A stretch of 64,000 nt of DNA from Chitinophaga eiseniae (GCF_900167135.1 NZ_FUWZ01000001.1:1116001-1180000), one strand, 5' to 3'; positions 10,040 through 19,261 are shown, numbered from the stretch's first letter. Numbers and translations are program-made. Notes: generated from the sequence alone by a model not told the origin.

Positions 10040-10066
10040 TTTGAATAAGATATTTTATTAACTTTG
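10040..10066 (+). promoter_or_regulatory. Candidate Bacteroidota promoter before the HigB-like gene
   Basis: TTTG at 10040-10043 and TAACTTTG at 10059-10066 match the -33 and -7 elements of Bacteroidota primary-sigma promoters (TTTG / TANNTTTG). The spacer is only 15 bp, shorter than the usual roughly 19-20, so the -33 assignment is weak while the -7 match is exact. The leader before the GTG at 10081 would be only about 8-10 nt. Confidence 0.5.
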
Positions 10067-10080
10067 AACTTAACTTAAAA

Positions 10081-10353
10081 GTGAAGTATTTTGAATGTCG
10101 ATTGGCCGAATCGGATATCAGGTTGTATTGTATACGGTTAAACAAAAACTGTATCATTTTAGGAAATGGAGGGATAAAATCCTCTCAAAAAATCTCTGAC
10201 AGCCCGGATTGTTTACCGCATTGGAAGTTAGTGAAGAGGTTTGAAACGGCCTTTAGGGAGAAGATAAAGTGGGGTGAGTTAGGGTATGACAGACATAATA
10301 AACTCATACCGAAGCGGGGAAGAGATTTGATAATATCATTTGAAGGTTTATAA
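10081..10353 (+). CDS. Small RelE/HigB-fold-like putative toxin
   Basis: 90 residues with a GTG start; no ATG lies in frame upstream before a stop at 10042, and the promoter-like -7 element ends 14 bp upstream. The segment RLYCIRLNKNCIILGNGGIK followed by SSQKISDSPD resembles the central strands of RelE/HigB-type toxins, in which a basic strand is followed by 'hLlgGg.KKs'. The protein is highly basic. It is followed 11 bp downstream by a gene for an HTH protein, the gene order of HigBA modules (toxin first). Base composition is visibly more AT-rich than the neighbouring operons, consistent with acquisition by transfer. The toxin role is inferred from context and limited similarity. Confidence 0.55.
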   Translation: MKYFECRLAESDIRLYCIRLNKNCIILGNGGIKSSQKISDSPDCLPHWKLVKRFETAFREKIKWGELGYDRHNKLIPKRGRDLIISFEGL

Positions 10354-10364
10354 ACGAATTAACT

Positions 10365-10667
10365 ATGGAAAAAAGAAGCCCAATATTTGACGAGGTCAGT
10401 AAAAGGACAAGCCCTTTTATTAAGCGGAAGGTGGCCCTTTCCTTTGCCATCAGTGAGCGGATTCTGGACATATTGGAATACCGGGGTATTTCACAGGCGG
10501 ATTTAGCCAGAATGATGGGAAAATCGGAGTCTGAAATCAGTAAATGGATGAGCGGTGTGCATAACTTTACCAGTGAAACGATTGCCAAAATAGAAGTGGC
10601 CCTCGATGAAAATATACTAATGATGGCACAGGGGTACAGGCATAAGCCCGCGAGTGTTCGAAAGTAA
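10365..10667 (+). CDS. XRE-family HTH protein, putative HigA-like antitoxin
   Basis: 100 residues. A clear Cro/C1-type helix-turn-helix spans about residues 38-85: ILEYRGISQADLARMMGKSE, then SEISKWMSGVHNFTSETIAKIEVAL. The N-terminus (VSKRTSPFIKRKVALSFAIS) is a charged helix typical of Bacteroidota antitoxins of this sort, with a short basic tail at the C-terminus. It starts 11 bp after the HigB-like ORF, so the two are probably co-transcribed. Expected function: bind and neutralise the upstream protein and autoregulate the pair. The HTH call is firm; the antitoxin role depends on the partner. Confidence 0.8.
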   Translation: MEKRSPIFDEVSKRTSPFIKRKVALSFAISERILDILEYRGISQADLARMMGKSESEISKWMSGVHNFTSETIAKIEVALDENILMMAQGYRHKPASVRK

Positions 10668-10720
10668 CATTCCAAACAATTCTGCTTCCCGGCTGTTAAC
10701 ATAGCATAAAACATTACAGT

Positions 10721-11182
10721 ATGAAACATATCATTCTCCTGTTGCTGCTATGGAGTGCCGGCATGACGGCAGGTTATTCACAGGAAAAAGAGCTGAAACC
10801 ATTTCCCAAAGCGTGGAAAGGGGTAGAACGCTTTGTTATCCAGTTGCCCGCTAAAGATGCGGAAGATAACTACCAGGTGGAAATCATGGCAGGTAAAACC
10901 CTGAAAGTGGATTGTAACCACCATGGACTGATCGGCAGCTGGGCCGCCAAAGATGTAAAGGGGTGGGGGTATACTTATTACCAATACACTTCCACCGGTA
11001 AAACAAGATCTACATTGATGGCCTGCCCCGATAAAACGCTGCAGGACAAGTTTATCTTCAGCACCAAACTGGTGCGTTACAACAGCAAGCTGCCGATTGT
11101 GGTGTATGTACCCAAAGGGTTTAGCGTAAAATATAAAATCTGGGAAAGAGGCAATCAGGAAATGGATGCGGAAATCAAGTAG
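10721..11182 (+). CDS. eco: Ecotin-type serine protease inhibitor
   Basis: 153 residues with a Sec signal peptide (about 1-20, ending GYS-QEK), so it acts in the periplasm or outside. The mature part matches ecotin along its length: FPKAWKGVERFVIQLP, then VEIMAGKTLKVDCNHHGL, then KGWGYTYYQY, the reactive loop RSTLMACPD, and LVRYNSKLPIVVYVPKGFSV. The loop disulfide pair is Cys65 and Cys102. By alignment with E. coli ecotin (STMMACP, P1 = Met84), the P1 residue here is Leu99 and P1' is Met100. Ecotins form dimers that block trypsin-fold proteases. The gene stands alone, closed by a strong hairpin. Confidence 0.93.
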   Translation: MKHIILLLLLWSAGMTAGYSQEKELKPFPKAWKGVERFVIQLPAKDAEDNYQVEIMAGKTLKVDCNHHGLIGSWAAKDVKGWGYTYYQYTSTGKTRSTLMACPDKTLQDKFIFSTKLVRYNSKLPIVVYVPKGFSVKYKIWERGNQEMDAEIK

Positions 11183-11198
11183 GTTTTCGTTCAGATAA

Positions 11199-11247
11199 AA
11201 CAAAAGCCAGGGGGAGATCACCAAATGATCTCCCCCTGGCTTTTGTT
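11199..11247. terminator. Bidirectional terminator between ecotin and GH43 genes
   Basis: A perfect 22-bp inverted repeat (11199-11220 and 11226-11247) with a 5-nt loop ends in A/T-rich flanks (AACAAAAG / CTTTTGTT). It sits between the convergent ecotin gene and the end of the polysaccharide utilization operon, and can serve both. Confidence 0.9.
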
Positions 11248-11258
11248 GTTGAATAATA

Positions 11259-13019
11259 TTACGGGACCGCTATCGGCGCTGTCCGGGCGGAAATACCATT
11301 TTCGTTGATGGCTTCTATACTGTAGTAGTATGGAAGGTCCTTATCCATCCCTTTGAAGAAATAGTCATTGGCGTTGTGCACCATAATGCAGTTGTACAGT
11401 TTATCGGGAGCCATGCCGAAATAGATGTTGTATGCGTAGGCGTTGTCTACCGGCCGCCATTTAATCCAGGCGCTGCGTTTATCCTTTTCCGTGCGGAGCA
11501 CTACGAACGATTTGACGGAGTCGGGTGCGGGACCGTTGCCCTTGCCGAATATACGCAGTCCGCTGATGGCAAATGTGCCACCCGGCATATGAACGTTCAC
11601 CAGTTTGATGTACCGGGCTTTTACGGGATGTGGAAGCGCAACGTAATCATGCGGCACATCTGCCTGGTTATTGCTTTTGTCAATCAGTACCTGCCATTTT
11701 TTTCCATCCAGGGAATAGTAGAGCAGGTATTGATGATAGATGCCGGTTTGTTTGCCGAGGAACGGCGCATCCTGATCGGCATAGTTGATCTGTACAGCGT
11801 GGACGGTGCTTACTTCGCCGAGATCGCTCTGTAGCCATTCTCCCTTGTTGCCGGTGGCGGCGCTCCAGTAGGTCTTGATGTTTTCGTCGACCGCGTTGTT
11901 GGGGAGGTATCCGCCAAGTGTAGAGGAAACGATCACCGGTTTGTTGTAGTTCAGCAGCATCCACCCGGTGAAGGAGCGGCTGTCGGTTTCGAAGGAGTTG
12001 ATGTTACTGCCCCTGTTGAGATAATGTGGATAGTCCCCGAAAGCGGTGTTGCAATAGAGTACGTCATCTTTGTCAAAACCGGCGGGCCAGCAACCGAGTC
12101 TTCTTTCGAAACTGTTTTTTACAGCGATGACCATGGAGGACACATGCCACCAGTTGCCTTTGTTATCCTGGAAAGTGGCGCCATGGCCGGCGCCGCGGGC
12201 AAAGCCTCCGGGCTTGAAGGAGAATGGGTTGTGGGCCTGCGGCCGGAAGGGCCCCAGCGGATGGTCAGACACTACCACGCCGTCGGCATAACCGCTGAAC
12301 TCTGTTCCGGGAGCGCCGTATTGCAGGTAGTATTTACCGTTGTGTTTGGTCATCCAGGCGCCTTCGATAAACGGGTCGAGGAAAGTGTTGTCCATATATT
12401 CCCCGAATCGCTGCCAGCCATAACGATAGTCTTCCAGCATGTACAACTCTTTGCGGGCGCCTTTCAGTTGTAATGTTTTACGGTCTACTTCTCCGCCATA
12501 TAACGGATAGCGGTTACTGCTGCCGTTGTACTGGTACAACTTGCCATCGTCGTCCAGGAAAAAAGCCGGGTCCCAGCCGCCGGCAGCGAAAGAGTCCACC
12601 GCCTCTTTCCACTGGTTGTCTTTGGGATCAGTGCTCATCCAGATGGGAAAATTACTGCTATAGGTAGAACCGAAGACCATCATGGTATCGCCCATCACCC
12701 ATACGGCCGGTGCGCACAGCTCATCATATACCTTGTGCCAGGGCTTCAGAAACTTGCGAGATACAAAATGCCACTGGCTGAGGTCAGGGCTCCACCAGTA
12801 TCCCCACTGGTTGGTGGAGAAAAGGTAGAAGTCCCCCTTGTAGTTTACGATCACAGGGTCGGCGGTGGCCCTGTGTTTGCCCCATTCGGTGAAGTTGGGA
12901 ATGGGACAATAGCCGTAGTCTATATTGATCGGATTACAATAGGTGGTTTGTTGTGCGTAGGCCGGCAATGACAATAAGCATGACAGCAGCACTGTCAGTA
13001 TACGAGGTAAATTCAGCAT
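11259..13019 (-). CDS. Family 43 glycoside hydrolase with F5/8-type C domain
   Basis: 586 residues with a Sec signal peptide (about 1-22, ending AYAQ). Residues about 40-345 form a GH43 five-bladed propeller with the three expected acidic residues: Asp54 in TADPVIV (base), Asp150 in GGWDPAFFLDDDG (pKa modulator) and Glu219 in FIEGAWM (acid). Residues about 360-495 form an F5/8 type C (discoidin, CBM32-like) domain that begins with the usual loss-of-symmetry segment (NNAVDENIKTYWSAATG). The C-terminal 80 residues look like a fibronectin type III unit (SAWIKWRPVDNAYAYNIYFG). It is the last gene of the sigma-FecR-SusCD locus. GH43 enzymes usually act on arabinosyl, xylosyl or galactosyl linkages; the substrate here cannot be read from sequence. 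Confidence 0.88.
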   Translation of the reverse strand: MLNLPRILTVLLSCLLSLPAYAQQTTYCNPINIDYGYCPIPNFTEWGKHRATADPVIVNYKGDFYLFSTNQWGYWWSPDLSQWHFVSRKFLKPWHKVYDELCAPAVWVMGDTMMVFGSTYSSNFPIWMSTDPKDNQWKEAVDSFAAGGWDPAFFLDDDGKLYQYNGSSNRYPLYGGEVDRKTLQLKGARKELYMLEDYRYGWQRFGEYMDNTFLDPFIEGAWMTKHNGKYYLQYGAPGTEFSGYADGVVVSDHPLGPFRPQAHNPFSFKPGGFARGAGHGATFQDNKGNWWHVSSMVIAVKNSFERRLGCWPAGFDKDDVLYCNTAFGDYPHYLNRGSNINSFETDSRSFTGWMLLNYNKPVIVSSTLGGYLPNNAVDENIKTYWSAATGNKGEWLQSDLGEVSTVHAVQINYADQDAPFLGKQTGIYHQYLLYYSLDGKKWQVLIDKSNNQADVPHDYVALPHPVKARYIKLVNVHMPGGTFAISGLRIFGKGNGPAPDSVKSFVVLRTEKDKRSAWIKWRPVDNAYAYNIYFGMAPDKLYNCIMVHNANDYFFKGMDKDLPYYYSIEAINENGISARTAPIAVP

Positions 13020-13025
13020 GACTGG

Positions 13026-14366
13026 TTATTTCATATGCGGACTGGTAAAGTCCAGTTTTTTTAATCCTGCCTGTACTTCCGGGCAACTCATAAACAGCTT
13101 CCATAACAGCCCGCTGCGGTAGTTCTCTATCATGACGATGATTGGCCCCTGATCGATGGCGAGATGTGATTTGGCATACCATTGCTGCGTTTCGTTGAAT
13201 GCGTCGGTGAAGCCGTATTCACTCCAGATCTTATTGCCCAGCTGGAAGTAAAAATGTTTGAGTGCCTGCATGGAATATTCCGGTGTATAGGGGAATGCGG
13301 ACAAGGCGGCGGTAGGTGTAATGGTGCCGTGATCGTTTGCCGGAGAGGACGCGTCATAACCGTTATAGGTGTCACTGGCGGTGAGGCCCCAGGTGTTGGC
13401 GCCATAACCTTTGAAGCCTTTCGGGTTCTGCACGCAGTATTCACGGTTGATGAGTGTGTGTTTGGTGTTCTGCTCCCAGTAATCGGCATAGCGGTCTTTC
13501 AATCCGTGGGGATCAAGGCCAAGGAAGGAGTAGTGGGAGAAGAACAGCGGGCCGCCGTAGTCCATGCCCAGCGGCAGTTTGATGCCAAAGAAGGTGCGGT
13601 CGTTACGGAAATAGAAATTGTTGGCCCATCCATGGTGATATACGGAGGCGGGTATAGCGTAGGTGGGAGATGAGGCTGACAGCACGTAGGTGATCAGGCA
13701 TTCGTTCCATCCCCTGATTTCGTGGTTCATGCTCCAGCCGTTGTTGGGGCTCCAGTGCCAGTAAAGGACGTTGCGCCCGTCCTGCGTGTACCAGTTCCAT
13801 TCGGCTTCCTTCCAGGTCCAGTTGATTTTATTACGCAGTTCTTCTTCTTTGGGAGTGCTGCGGTCGAAGTATTGGCGGGCGGTGAGCAGGCCTTCGAAGA
13901 GGAAGGATGTCTCTACCAGGTCACCGCCGTCGTCCTTACGGCCGAAAGGGATGGTTTTGCCGGTGGCGCCATTGAGCCAATGGGGGAAGATGCCGTGGTA
14001 GGCATCTGCTTTGCGGAGGAAGTCGATCATTTTGAGCAAACGTTCCACGGCTGCTTCGCGGGTGATCCATCCTCTTTCGGTGGCTACCACGATAGCCATG
14101 ACGCCGAAGCCGGTGCCGCCGGTAGTTACTACTTCGTCGCCGTAATCGAATGATTTGTTGCTGCGTTCGCGGGCCATCCCGGAAACCGGGTGGGCGTAGT
14201 CCCAGAAGTAGCGGAAAGTTTGTTTTTGAACGAGGTCCAGCAGGGCGCTGTCGCTCAGGTTTTGCCGGATCTGCAGATCGGCTTTAATAGCTTGTTGTTT
14301 TACCTGCGCCTGCCCGCCAAAGGCGAGCAGGCATATCAGGCAAAGTATGGTCGTGCATTGTTTCAT
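13026..14366 (-). CDS. GH144-type glucanase (glycoamylase-like), likely beta-1,2-glucan hydrolase
   Basis: 446 residues starting at the ATG at 14366; the longer frame begins at a TTG (14375). A Sec signal (about 1-20, ending GGQA) directs export. The rest matches the glycoamylase-like (alpha/alpha)6 family now classed as GH144: QKQTFRYFWDYAHPVSGMAR, GGTGFGVMAIVVATERGWI, FPHWLNGATG, DGGDLVETSFLFEGLLTARQ, WNWYTQDG, SMNHEIRGWNECLITYVLS. GH144 was defined with an endo-beta-1,2-glucanase of Chitinophaga pinensis, and related Bacteroidota members release sophorose from beta-1,2-glucans. It lies between susD and the GH43 gene in one transcription unit. The substrate is inferred from family only. Confidence 0.88.
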   Translation of the reverse strand: MKQCTTILCLICLLAFGGQAQVKQQAIKADLQIRQNLSDSALLDLVQKQTFRYFWDYAHPVSGMARERSNKSFDYGDEVVTTGGTGFGVMAIVVATERGWITREAAVERLLKMIDFLRKADAYHGIFPHWLNGATGKTIPFGRKDDGGDLVETSFLFEGLLTARQYFDRSTPKEEELRNKINWTWKEAEWNWYTQDGRNVLYWHWSPNNGWSMNHEIRGWNECLITYVLSASSPTYAIPASVYHHGWANNFYFRNDRTFFGIKLPLGMDYGGPLFFSHYSFLGLDPHGLKDRYADYWEQNTKHTLINREYCVQNPKGFKGYGANTWGLTASDTYNGYDASSPANDHGTITPTAALSAFPYTPEYSMQALKHFYFQLGNKIWSEYGFTDAFNETQQWYAKSHLAIDQGPIIVMIENYRSGLLWKLFMSCPEVQAGLKKLDFTSPHMK

Positions 14367-14383
14367 AGCATCCAATCGCTTAT

Positions 14384-15880
14384 CTAGTAACCAGGGTTTT
14401 GTGTCAGCAGGTTGTTACTGAGGTCCCGTTCTGTTTGCGGAATGGGCATCAGTTCATTTTTCCCGGCTTTAAAGCCCATAGGGCCGAACACTTCAGCTCC
14501 TCTTCCCTGCCGGATAACGTCGAAGAAGCGGTCCCTTTCCATGGCCAGCTCTATTCGTCTTTCGTGGTAGATGGCGAGGCGCAGTTGTGCCTGATTGGTC
14601 GTGGTGACGTTGGGAAGTACGTTGTTGTTACCACCGCGCGCACGGGCCCTTACAGCATTGAGGGAGCTGAGGGCGAGACCGCTGTTGCCGGTTTCATTGG
14701 CCGCTTCCGCGTTCATCAGCAGTACTTCCGCATAACGGATCACCCGTACATTCTGGTCTGCGCCCTCATTGTAGCCGGATTGCCACAGGGTGAAGGGCAC
14801 ATATGATTTATAATTGAAACGGCGGTTGACGCCGACGTTTCTGATACTGTCGCCTTCTACAGTTTTGGTGCCCCGGAAAAGGATCGTTCCGTTTTTACGG
14901 GGATCTCCCGTTTCATAGGCATCCACCAGTGTCTGTGTAGGCGTATTAAAGCCCCAACCGCCACCGGGTTGGTTTTTTACGCCCTGTATCTGGGAGTACT
15001 GGGAGTTGGAGGCATCTTTGTTGCCTGGGATGGTTTGGCATTGCAGCTCAAAGACGGATTCTACGGAGTTCTCGTTCGGGATGCGGAACAGTTTTTCGTA
15101 GTCTGGAAAGAGACTGTAGCCCAGCGCCATTACCTGATTGGTATAGGTGAGCACGTCCGCCCATTTTTTCTGGTACATGGCCGCTTTGGCGTGCAAGGCC
15201 AGGGCTGCGCCTTTCGTGGCGCGTCCTGCTTCGGCTGCACTGTAACTTGTGGGTAACACGGCGGCTGCTTCGGTCAGGTCTTTTTCGATGGCAGCCCATA
15301 CTTCCGTTTTGGAGGTGCGCGGAATGTTATATTCTTCCGTGCCTTTGGGCACATGAAGGCGCAGCGGAACATCGCCGAAGGCGCGTACCAACCGAAAGTA
15401 GGCGTAGGCGCGGATGAATTTGGCTTCAGCGAGGTAACGGTTTTTCAGGCCGTCTTCCATTTTGATGTTGGGAACATTGTCCAGCACCTGATTGCAGAAG
15501 TTGACTTCCTGGTACTGGCCCTTCCAGAAATCGGTCACCTGGCCATCTGACGCAGTGTAGGTAAAGTTGTCGAAGTTGCCCAGGAAACTGGCGTCATTGG
15601 GGTCGCTGCCTTTCTCCGTTTCATCGGAGCCCAGGTCTTCGACTGCCAGGGCGGCGAAACCTACCTGACGCCACTCGTGCAGATTGGCGTACATGGCGCT
15701 CACCGCTTTGGTGGCATCTTCCTGGGATACCCAGAATTCCTGTGCCGGTTGTTGTCCCTGTGGTGGCACGTCAAGGAAGCCTTTTCCGCAGCCTGCGGCC
15801 AGGATCAGCAGTACCGGCAGGGCGTAGCCGGGGATACGTTTTATATGTAGCGCGTGGTTACTTTTCATGGTCGTCATCAT
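14384..15880 (-). CDS. SusD/RagB-family glycan-binding lipoprotein
   Basis: 498 residues. The signal peptide has the lipobox LLILAAGC followed by GKGFLDVPPQ, the usual SusD N-terminus. SusD hallmarks follow: ATKAVSAMYANLHEW, FWKGQYQEVNFCNQVLDNVP, a TPR-like helical core (RYLAEAKFIRAYAYFRLVRAFGDVPL), and the C-terminal pattern VIRYAEVLLMNAEAANETG with LRLAIYHERRIELAMERDRFFDVIRQG. SusD proteins sit over the SusC barrel on the cell surface and capture glycan for import. The start is 6 bp after the SusC stop, so the two are translated from one transcript. Adjacent M codons at 15880 and 15877 make the exact start ambiguous by one residue. Confidence 0.95.
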   Translation of the reverse strand: MMTTMKSNHALHIKRIPGYALPVLLILAAGCGKGFLDVPPQGQQPAQEFWVSQEDATKAVSAMYANLHEWRQVGFAALAVEDLGSDETEKGSDPNDASFLGNFDNFTYTASDGQVTDFWKGQYQEVNFCNQVLDNVPNIKMEDGLKNRYLAEAKFIRAYAYFRLVRAFGDVPLRLHVPKGTEEYNIPRTSKTEVWAAIEKDLTEAAAVLPTSYSAAEAGRATKGAALALHAKAAMYQKKWADVLTYTNQVMALGYSLFPDYEKLFRIPNENSVESVFELQCQTIPGNKDASNSQYSQIQGVKNQPGGGWGFNTPTQTLVDAYETGDPRKNGTILFRGTKTVEGDSIRNVGVNRRFNYKSYVPFTLWQSGYNEGADQNVRVIRYAEVLLMNAEAANETGNSGLALSSLNAVRARARGGNNNVLPNVTTTNQAQLRLAIYHERRIELAMERDRFFDVIRQGRGAEVFGPMGFKAGKNELMPIPQTERDLSNNLLTQNPGY

Positions 15881-15886
15881 TTGAAA

Positions 15887-18800
15887 TTAAAAGGTCACAT
15901 TTACACCGAAGTTGTAGGTGGCGAACAGGGGATAGACCGCCTTGTCAATGCCCTGCGCTGTAGGTATTCCGCCGATTTCAGGAGTGAAACCGCGATAGCG
16001 GAAGAAGTTGAACGCATTTTGCGCACTGGCGAAGAAACGCAGGTTTTGCATTCCCCAGCGGTTGGCGATGGTCTTCGGCATGGTATAGCCCAGCTGTATG
16101 TTCCGGATACGGAAGTAGGCGCCGTTTTCCACGAAGAAGGAGTTGGGTTGCGGGTTTTGTCCGCCGCCAATGTTAGCGGAGGGGTAGGTGTTGGAAGTAC
16201 CTTCGCCGTGCCAGCGGTTGTCAAAGAATTTTTTGGTGTAGTTTTCGTTACCATAACGCAGTACGAGATTGGCATTGTACACGTCCACACCGCCTACGCC
16301 CTGAAATTCCAGTGCGAGATCGAAGTTCTTATAGTTGAAGCTGGTGTTGATGCCATAAGTGAATTTCGGGTTGGGATTGCCGATAGGCACACGGTCCTCT
16401 CCGTCGATCTCACCATCGCCGTTGACGTCCCGGTACCTGAAGTCTCCCGGTTTGGCGTTGGGCTGCGCAGAAGCCGCCACCTCTGCCTGGTTCTGGAAAA
16501 TGCCGTCTACCTTGTACCCGAAATACTGGCCAATCGGTTGACCGACAATAGTGCGGGTCAGCAGGGCGCCCACGAAGGAAGCGTTGCCGCCGCCATAAAT
16601 AGGCGTGGCGCCGGTATTTACCTCAATGACCTTGCTGTTGTTGATGGTGAAATTACCTCCGATGGAGTAGCCAAAGCCTCCTGGTGTTTCATCTTTCCAG
16701 TTAGCGGCGAACTCCCAGCCCTGGTTGCGGAAAGTAGCCTGGTTGTCCAGCATTTTGGAATCCTGTGTGCCTAAAGACAGCAGAATAGGTACGTCGAAAA
16801 TAGCGGACAGCGTCTTCTTTACGTAGAAACCGGCTTCTACGTACAACCTGTTCTTTAATACGCTGGCTTCGATACCTGCATCGATCCCTTCGGATTTCTC
16901 CCAGATCAGCGCCGGAGGCACCAGCGTGTTGATACTGGCGCCGGTAAGGATGTTCCCGCCGAAGATGGCGGTCATGTATGGGTCTTGCGTGATCCGGAGA
17001 ACGGAGATAGAAGGCGGGATGGAAGCGTTGCCCACCCTGCCCCAGCTGCCGCGCAACTTCAGGTTGTCAAAGATCCCGGTGTTCTTGATAAACGGTTCTT
17101 CACTGAGTATCCATCCCAACCCCACGGACGGGAAGTAGCCCCATTTGTCTCCCTCGGAAAACAGGGATGAGCCATCTGCACGGAAAGAGGCTGTCAGCAG
17201 GTACTTATCTTTATAGGCATAGTTTATACGACCAAAATAGGAGGCGATGTTATACAGCTCTCCTTCATCTTTCACTGAACGGCCATCGACGTTGCCCAGG
17301 CGCAGGTACCTGGTGCCTTCATTGTTGTTGGGCACATTGTCTGCCGTGGCGATCAGTTTATAGAAACGTCTTTGCTGCGCTGCCTGGCCTGCCAGTATTT
17401 TCAGGCTGTGGTCCCCGAACTTGTTGTCATAAGTCAACGTGTTCTCCACGATCCAGCTCTGCCGGCTGCCGGTGGTGCGGGTCAGCCTGCTGACGTCGTT
17501 GTACTGGTTGGTGGTGGCTTTATATTGCGGAGAATAGTTGCGGATGATGCTGTCTCCATACTCCCCGCCAACACTGCTGTGCAATACAAAATGTTTGGCG
17601 AAGCGGAGATCGGCGTATGCGCTACCCGTAATGACACGGCGTTGTGTTTTCTGATCAAAGAAATCAAGCGATACCTGTGGATTCTTGCCGGCGCCGGTGC
17701 CCAGGTCCAGCAGGGCGGGATCACCGTAGGAGCCATCGGGATTAAATACAGACACAACTGGCGCGGAAGTATACAACTGCAGGAAGTAGTCGTCCGGAAT
17801 ATCATGACTGTTATAAGCCGCGGCGGTTACACTATATCCTATTTTTAAAGGTTCAAATACCTGAAAGTCATTTTGCAGGCGGGCGGTGATACGGGAAAAG
17901 TCATTGGTTTTGATCAGGCCGTCCTGTTTCATATAACTCAGGGAGAAGTTATAACTCGATTTTTCAGAACCGCCATTGACGGACAACTGATGACTGGTGG
18001 TAAGCGCATTGCGCATTTCCTGTTTGAACCAGTCGGTACCTGCGCCGTAGGCGTTGGGGTCCAGCCGCAGGTCGTTTTTGTTGATAGCGCTCAGTTCATT
18101 GATGATGGTGGCGTATTCGTTGCCATTAGCCATTTTTACCCTGTTGGTGGCCTTTTGCATGCCAACATAACCGGTATAGTTGATGCTGGCTTTGCCGGCG
18201 CGGCCTTTTTTAGTAGTGATCAGCACCACGCCGTTGGCGGCCCGCATACCGTAGATCGCTTCGCTGGAAGCGTCTTTCAGGATGCTCATGTTTTCGATGT
18301 CGCCGGGGTTGAGGAAAGAGATGTCGTCATACCACACACCGTCTACCACATATAAGGGATTGGGAGAACCATATACGGTGCCGGTACCACGGATTTTGAT
18401 GGTAGGCGCAGCGCCGGGCTTACCATTGTTGACGATCTGTACGCCGGCTACTTTACCTTGCAGGCCACTGACAGCGTTAGTCACCGGTTGTTTGCTGATT
18501 TCTTCGCCTTTTATCTGTGCAATGGAACCGGTGATATCTACTTTACGTTGTACGCCATAGCCCACTACGACTACCTGTTGCATCTGGCTGACCGATTCTT
18601 CCAGCGCAATATCTATCTGCTGACGGTTGTTGACCGGCACTTCCTGGGAGGTGAAGCCGATAAAGCTAACGACCAGCGTAGCATTGTCCGGCGCCTTTAG
18701 GGTGTAGCTCCCGTCCGGGCCGGTCACAGCGCCTTTGGAGGTGCCTTTTACCGCGATGGTGGCGCCGGGAATAGGCGTGCCGTCTTTTTTGCTGGTGACT

Positions 18801-19180
18801 TTACCGGTGATGGCTATTTCCTGGGACATGATCACCACCAGGTTGTTTTCGATCAGTTTATACCGCAGGGAAGTACCGGCGAAGAGCGTGTTCATCACCG
18901 CGTCCAACCCCGAGTCGGTAACATCGACATTCACTTTTCTTTTGATTTCGGTCAGCGCGTTATTGTACAGAAAACGGTAGGTGCCCTGCTGTTCAATACT
19001 GCTCAGGACCTGTGAGATCTCCGCTTTTTTCAGTTTAAGGGTGATGGTAGCCTGCCCTTTGACAGCGGCGGATACCTGGAGAAAACACGCCAGCAATAAC
19101 AACGTGGTGAGTTTCATAATAACAAGTGCTTTTTTTAGGGCATAGGTATACCTGTCCCTAAATTCTAGCGATATTTTCAT
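15887..19180 (-). CDS. SusC/RagA TonB-dependent transporter with STN domain
   Basis: 1097 residues from the ATG at 19180; a longer frame reaches 19255, but 19180 gives the normal SusC N-terminus (MKISLEFRDRYTYALKKALV, then a hydrophobic signal peptide ending VKGQ). Next come an STN domain (about residues 45-110: ITLKLKKAEISQVLSSIEQQ, TYRFLYNNAL), a carboxypeptidase-regulatory-like domain (about 125-205), the plug with the SusC phrase VVVVGYGVQRKVDITGSIAQ, and a barrel ending FGVNVTF. The STN domain is what contacts a FecR anti-sigma factor, and sigma and fecR genes are directly upstream, so this transporter probably senses its glycan and activates its own locus. It imports oligosaccharide captured by the SusD. 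Confidence 0.95.
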   Translation of the reverse strand: MKISLEFRDRYTYALKKALVIMKLTTLLLLACFLQVSAAVKGQATITLKLKKAEISQVLSSIEQQGTYRFLYNNALTEIKRKVNVDVTDSGLDAVMNTLFAGTSLRYKLIENNLVVIMSQEIAITGKVTSKKDGTPIPGATIAVKGTSKGAVTGPDGSYTLKAPDNATLVVSFIGFTSQEVPVNNRQQIDIALEESVSQMQQVVVVGYGVQRKVDITGSIAQIKGEEISKQPVTNAVSGLQGKVAGVQIVNNGKPGAAPTIKIRGTGTVYGSPNPLYVVDGVWYDDISFLNPGDIENMSILKDASSEAIYGMRAANGVVLITTKKGRAGKASINYTGYVGMQKATNRVKMANGNEYATIINELSAINKNDLRLDPNAYGAGTDWFKQEMRNALTTSHQLSVNGGSEKSSYNFSLSYMKQDGLIKTNDFSRITARLQNDFQVFEPLKIGYSVTAAAYNSHDIPDDYFLQLYTSAPVVSVFNPDGSYGDPALLDLGTGAGKNPQVSLDFFDQKTQRRVITGSAYADLRFAKHFVLHSSVGGEYGDSIIRNYSPQYKATTNQYNDVSRLTRTTGSRQSWIVENTLTYDNKFGDHSLKILAGQAAQQRRFYKLIATADNVPNNNEGTRYLRLGNVDGRSVKDEGELYNIASYFGRINYAYKDKYLLTASFRADGSSLFSEGDKWGYFPSVGLGWILSEEPFIKNTGIFDNLKLRGSWGRVGNASIPPSISVLRITQDPYMTAIFGGNILTGASINTLVPPALIWEKSEGIDAGIEASVLKNRLYVEAGFYVKKTLSAIFDVPILLSLGTQDSKMLDNQATFRNQGWEFAANWKDETPGGFGYSIGGNFTINNSKVIEVNTGATPIYGGGNASFVGALLTRTIVGQPIGQYFGYKVDGIFQNQAEVAASAQPNAKPGDFRYRDVNGDGEIDGEDRVPIGNPNPKFTYGINTSFNYKNFDLALEFQGVGGVDVYNANLVLRYGNENYTKKFFDNRWHGEGTSNTYPSANIGGGQNPQPNSFFVENGAYFRIRNIQLGYTMPKTIANRWGMQNLRFFASAQNAFNFFRYRGFTPEIGGIPTAQGIDKAVYPLFATYNFGVNVTF

Positions 19181-19261
19181 ACTTTTAAATCTAGAGGTGA
19201 AAGTGATGGAAGCTTGCGGCTTAGCGTGTTGGCAAGTTTCCGGACAAGACTGCATCTTTAG

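Noticed and set aside
19180..19255. N-terminal 25-residue extension of SusC
   Set aside because: The sequence before the ATG at 19180 is not signal-like; the start at 19180 matches the usual SusC N-terminus.
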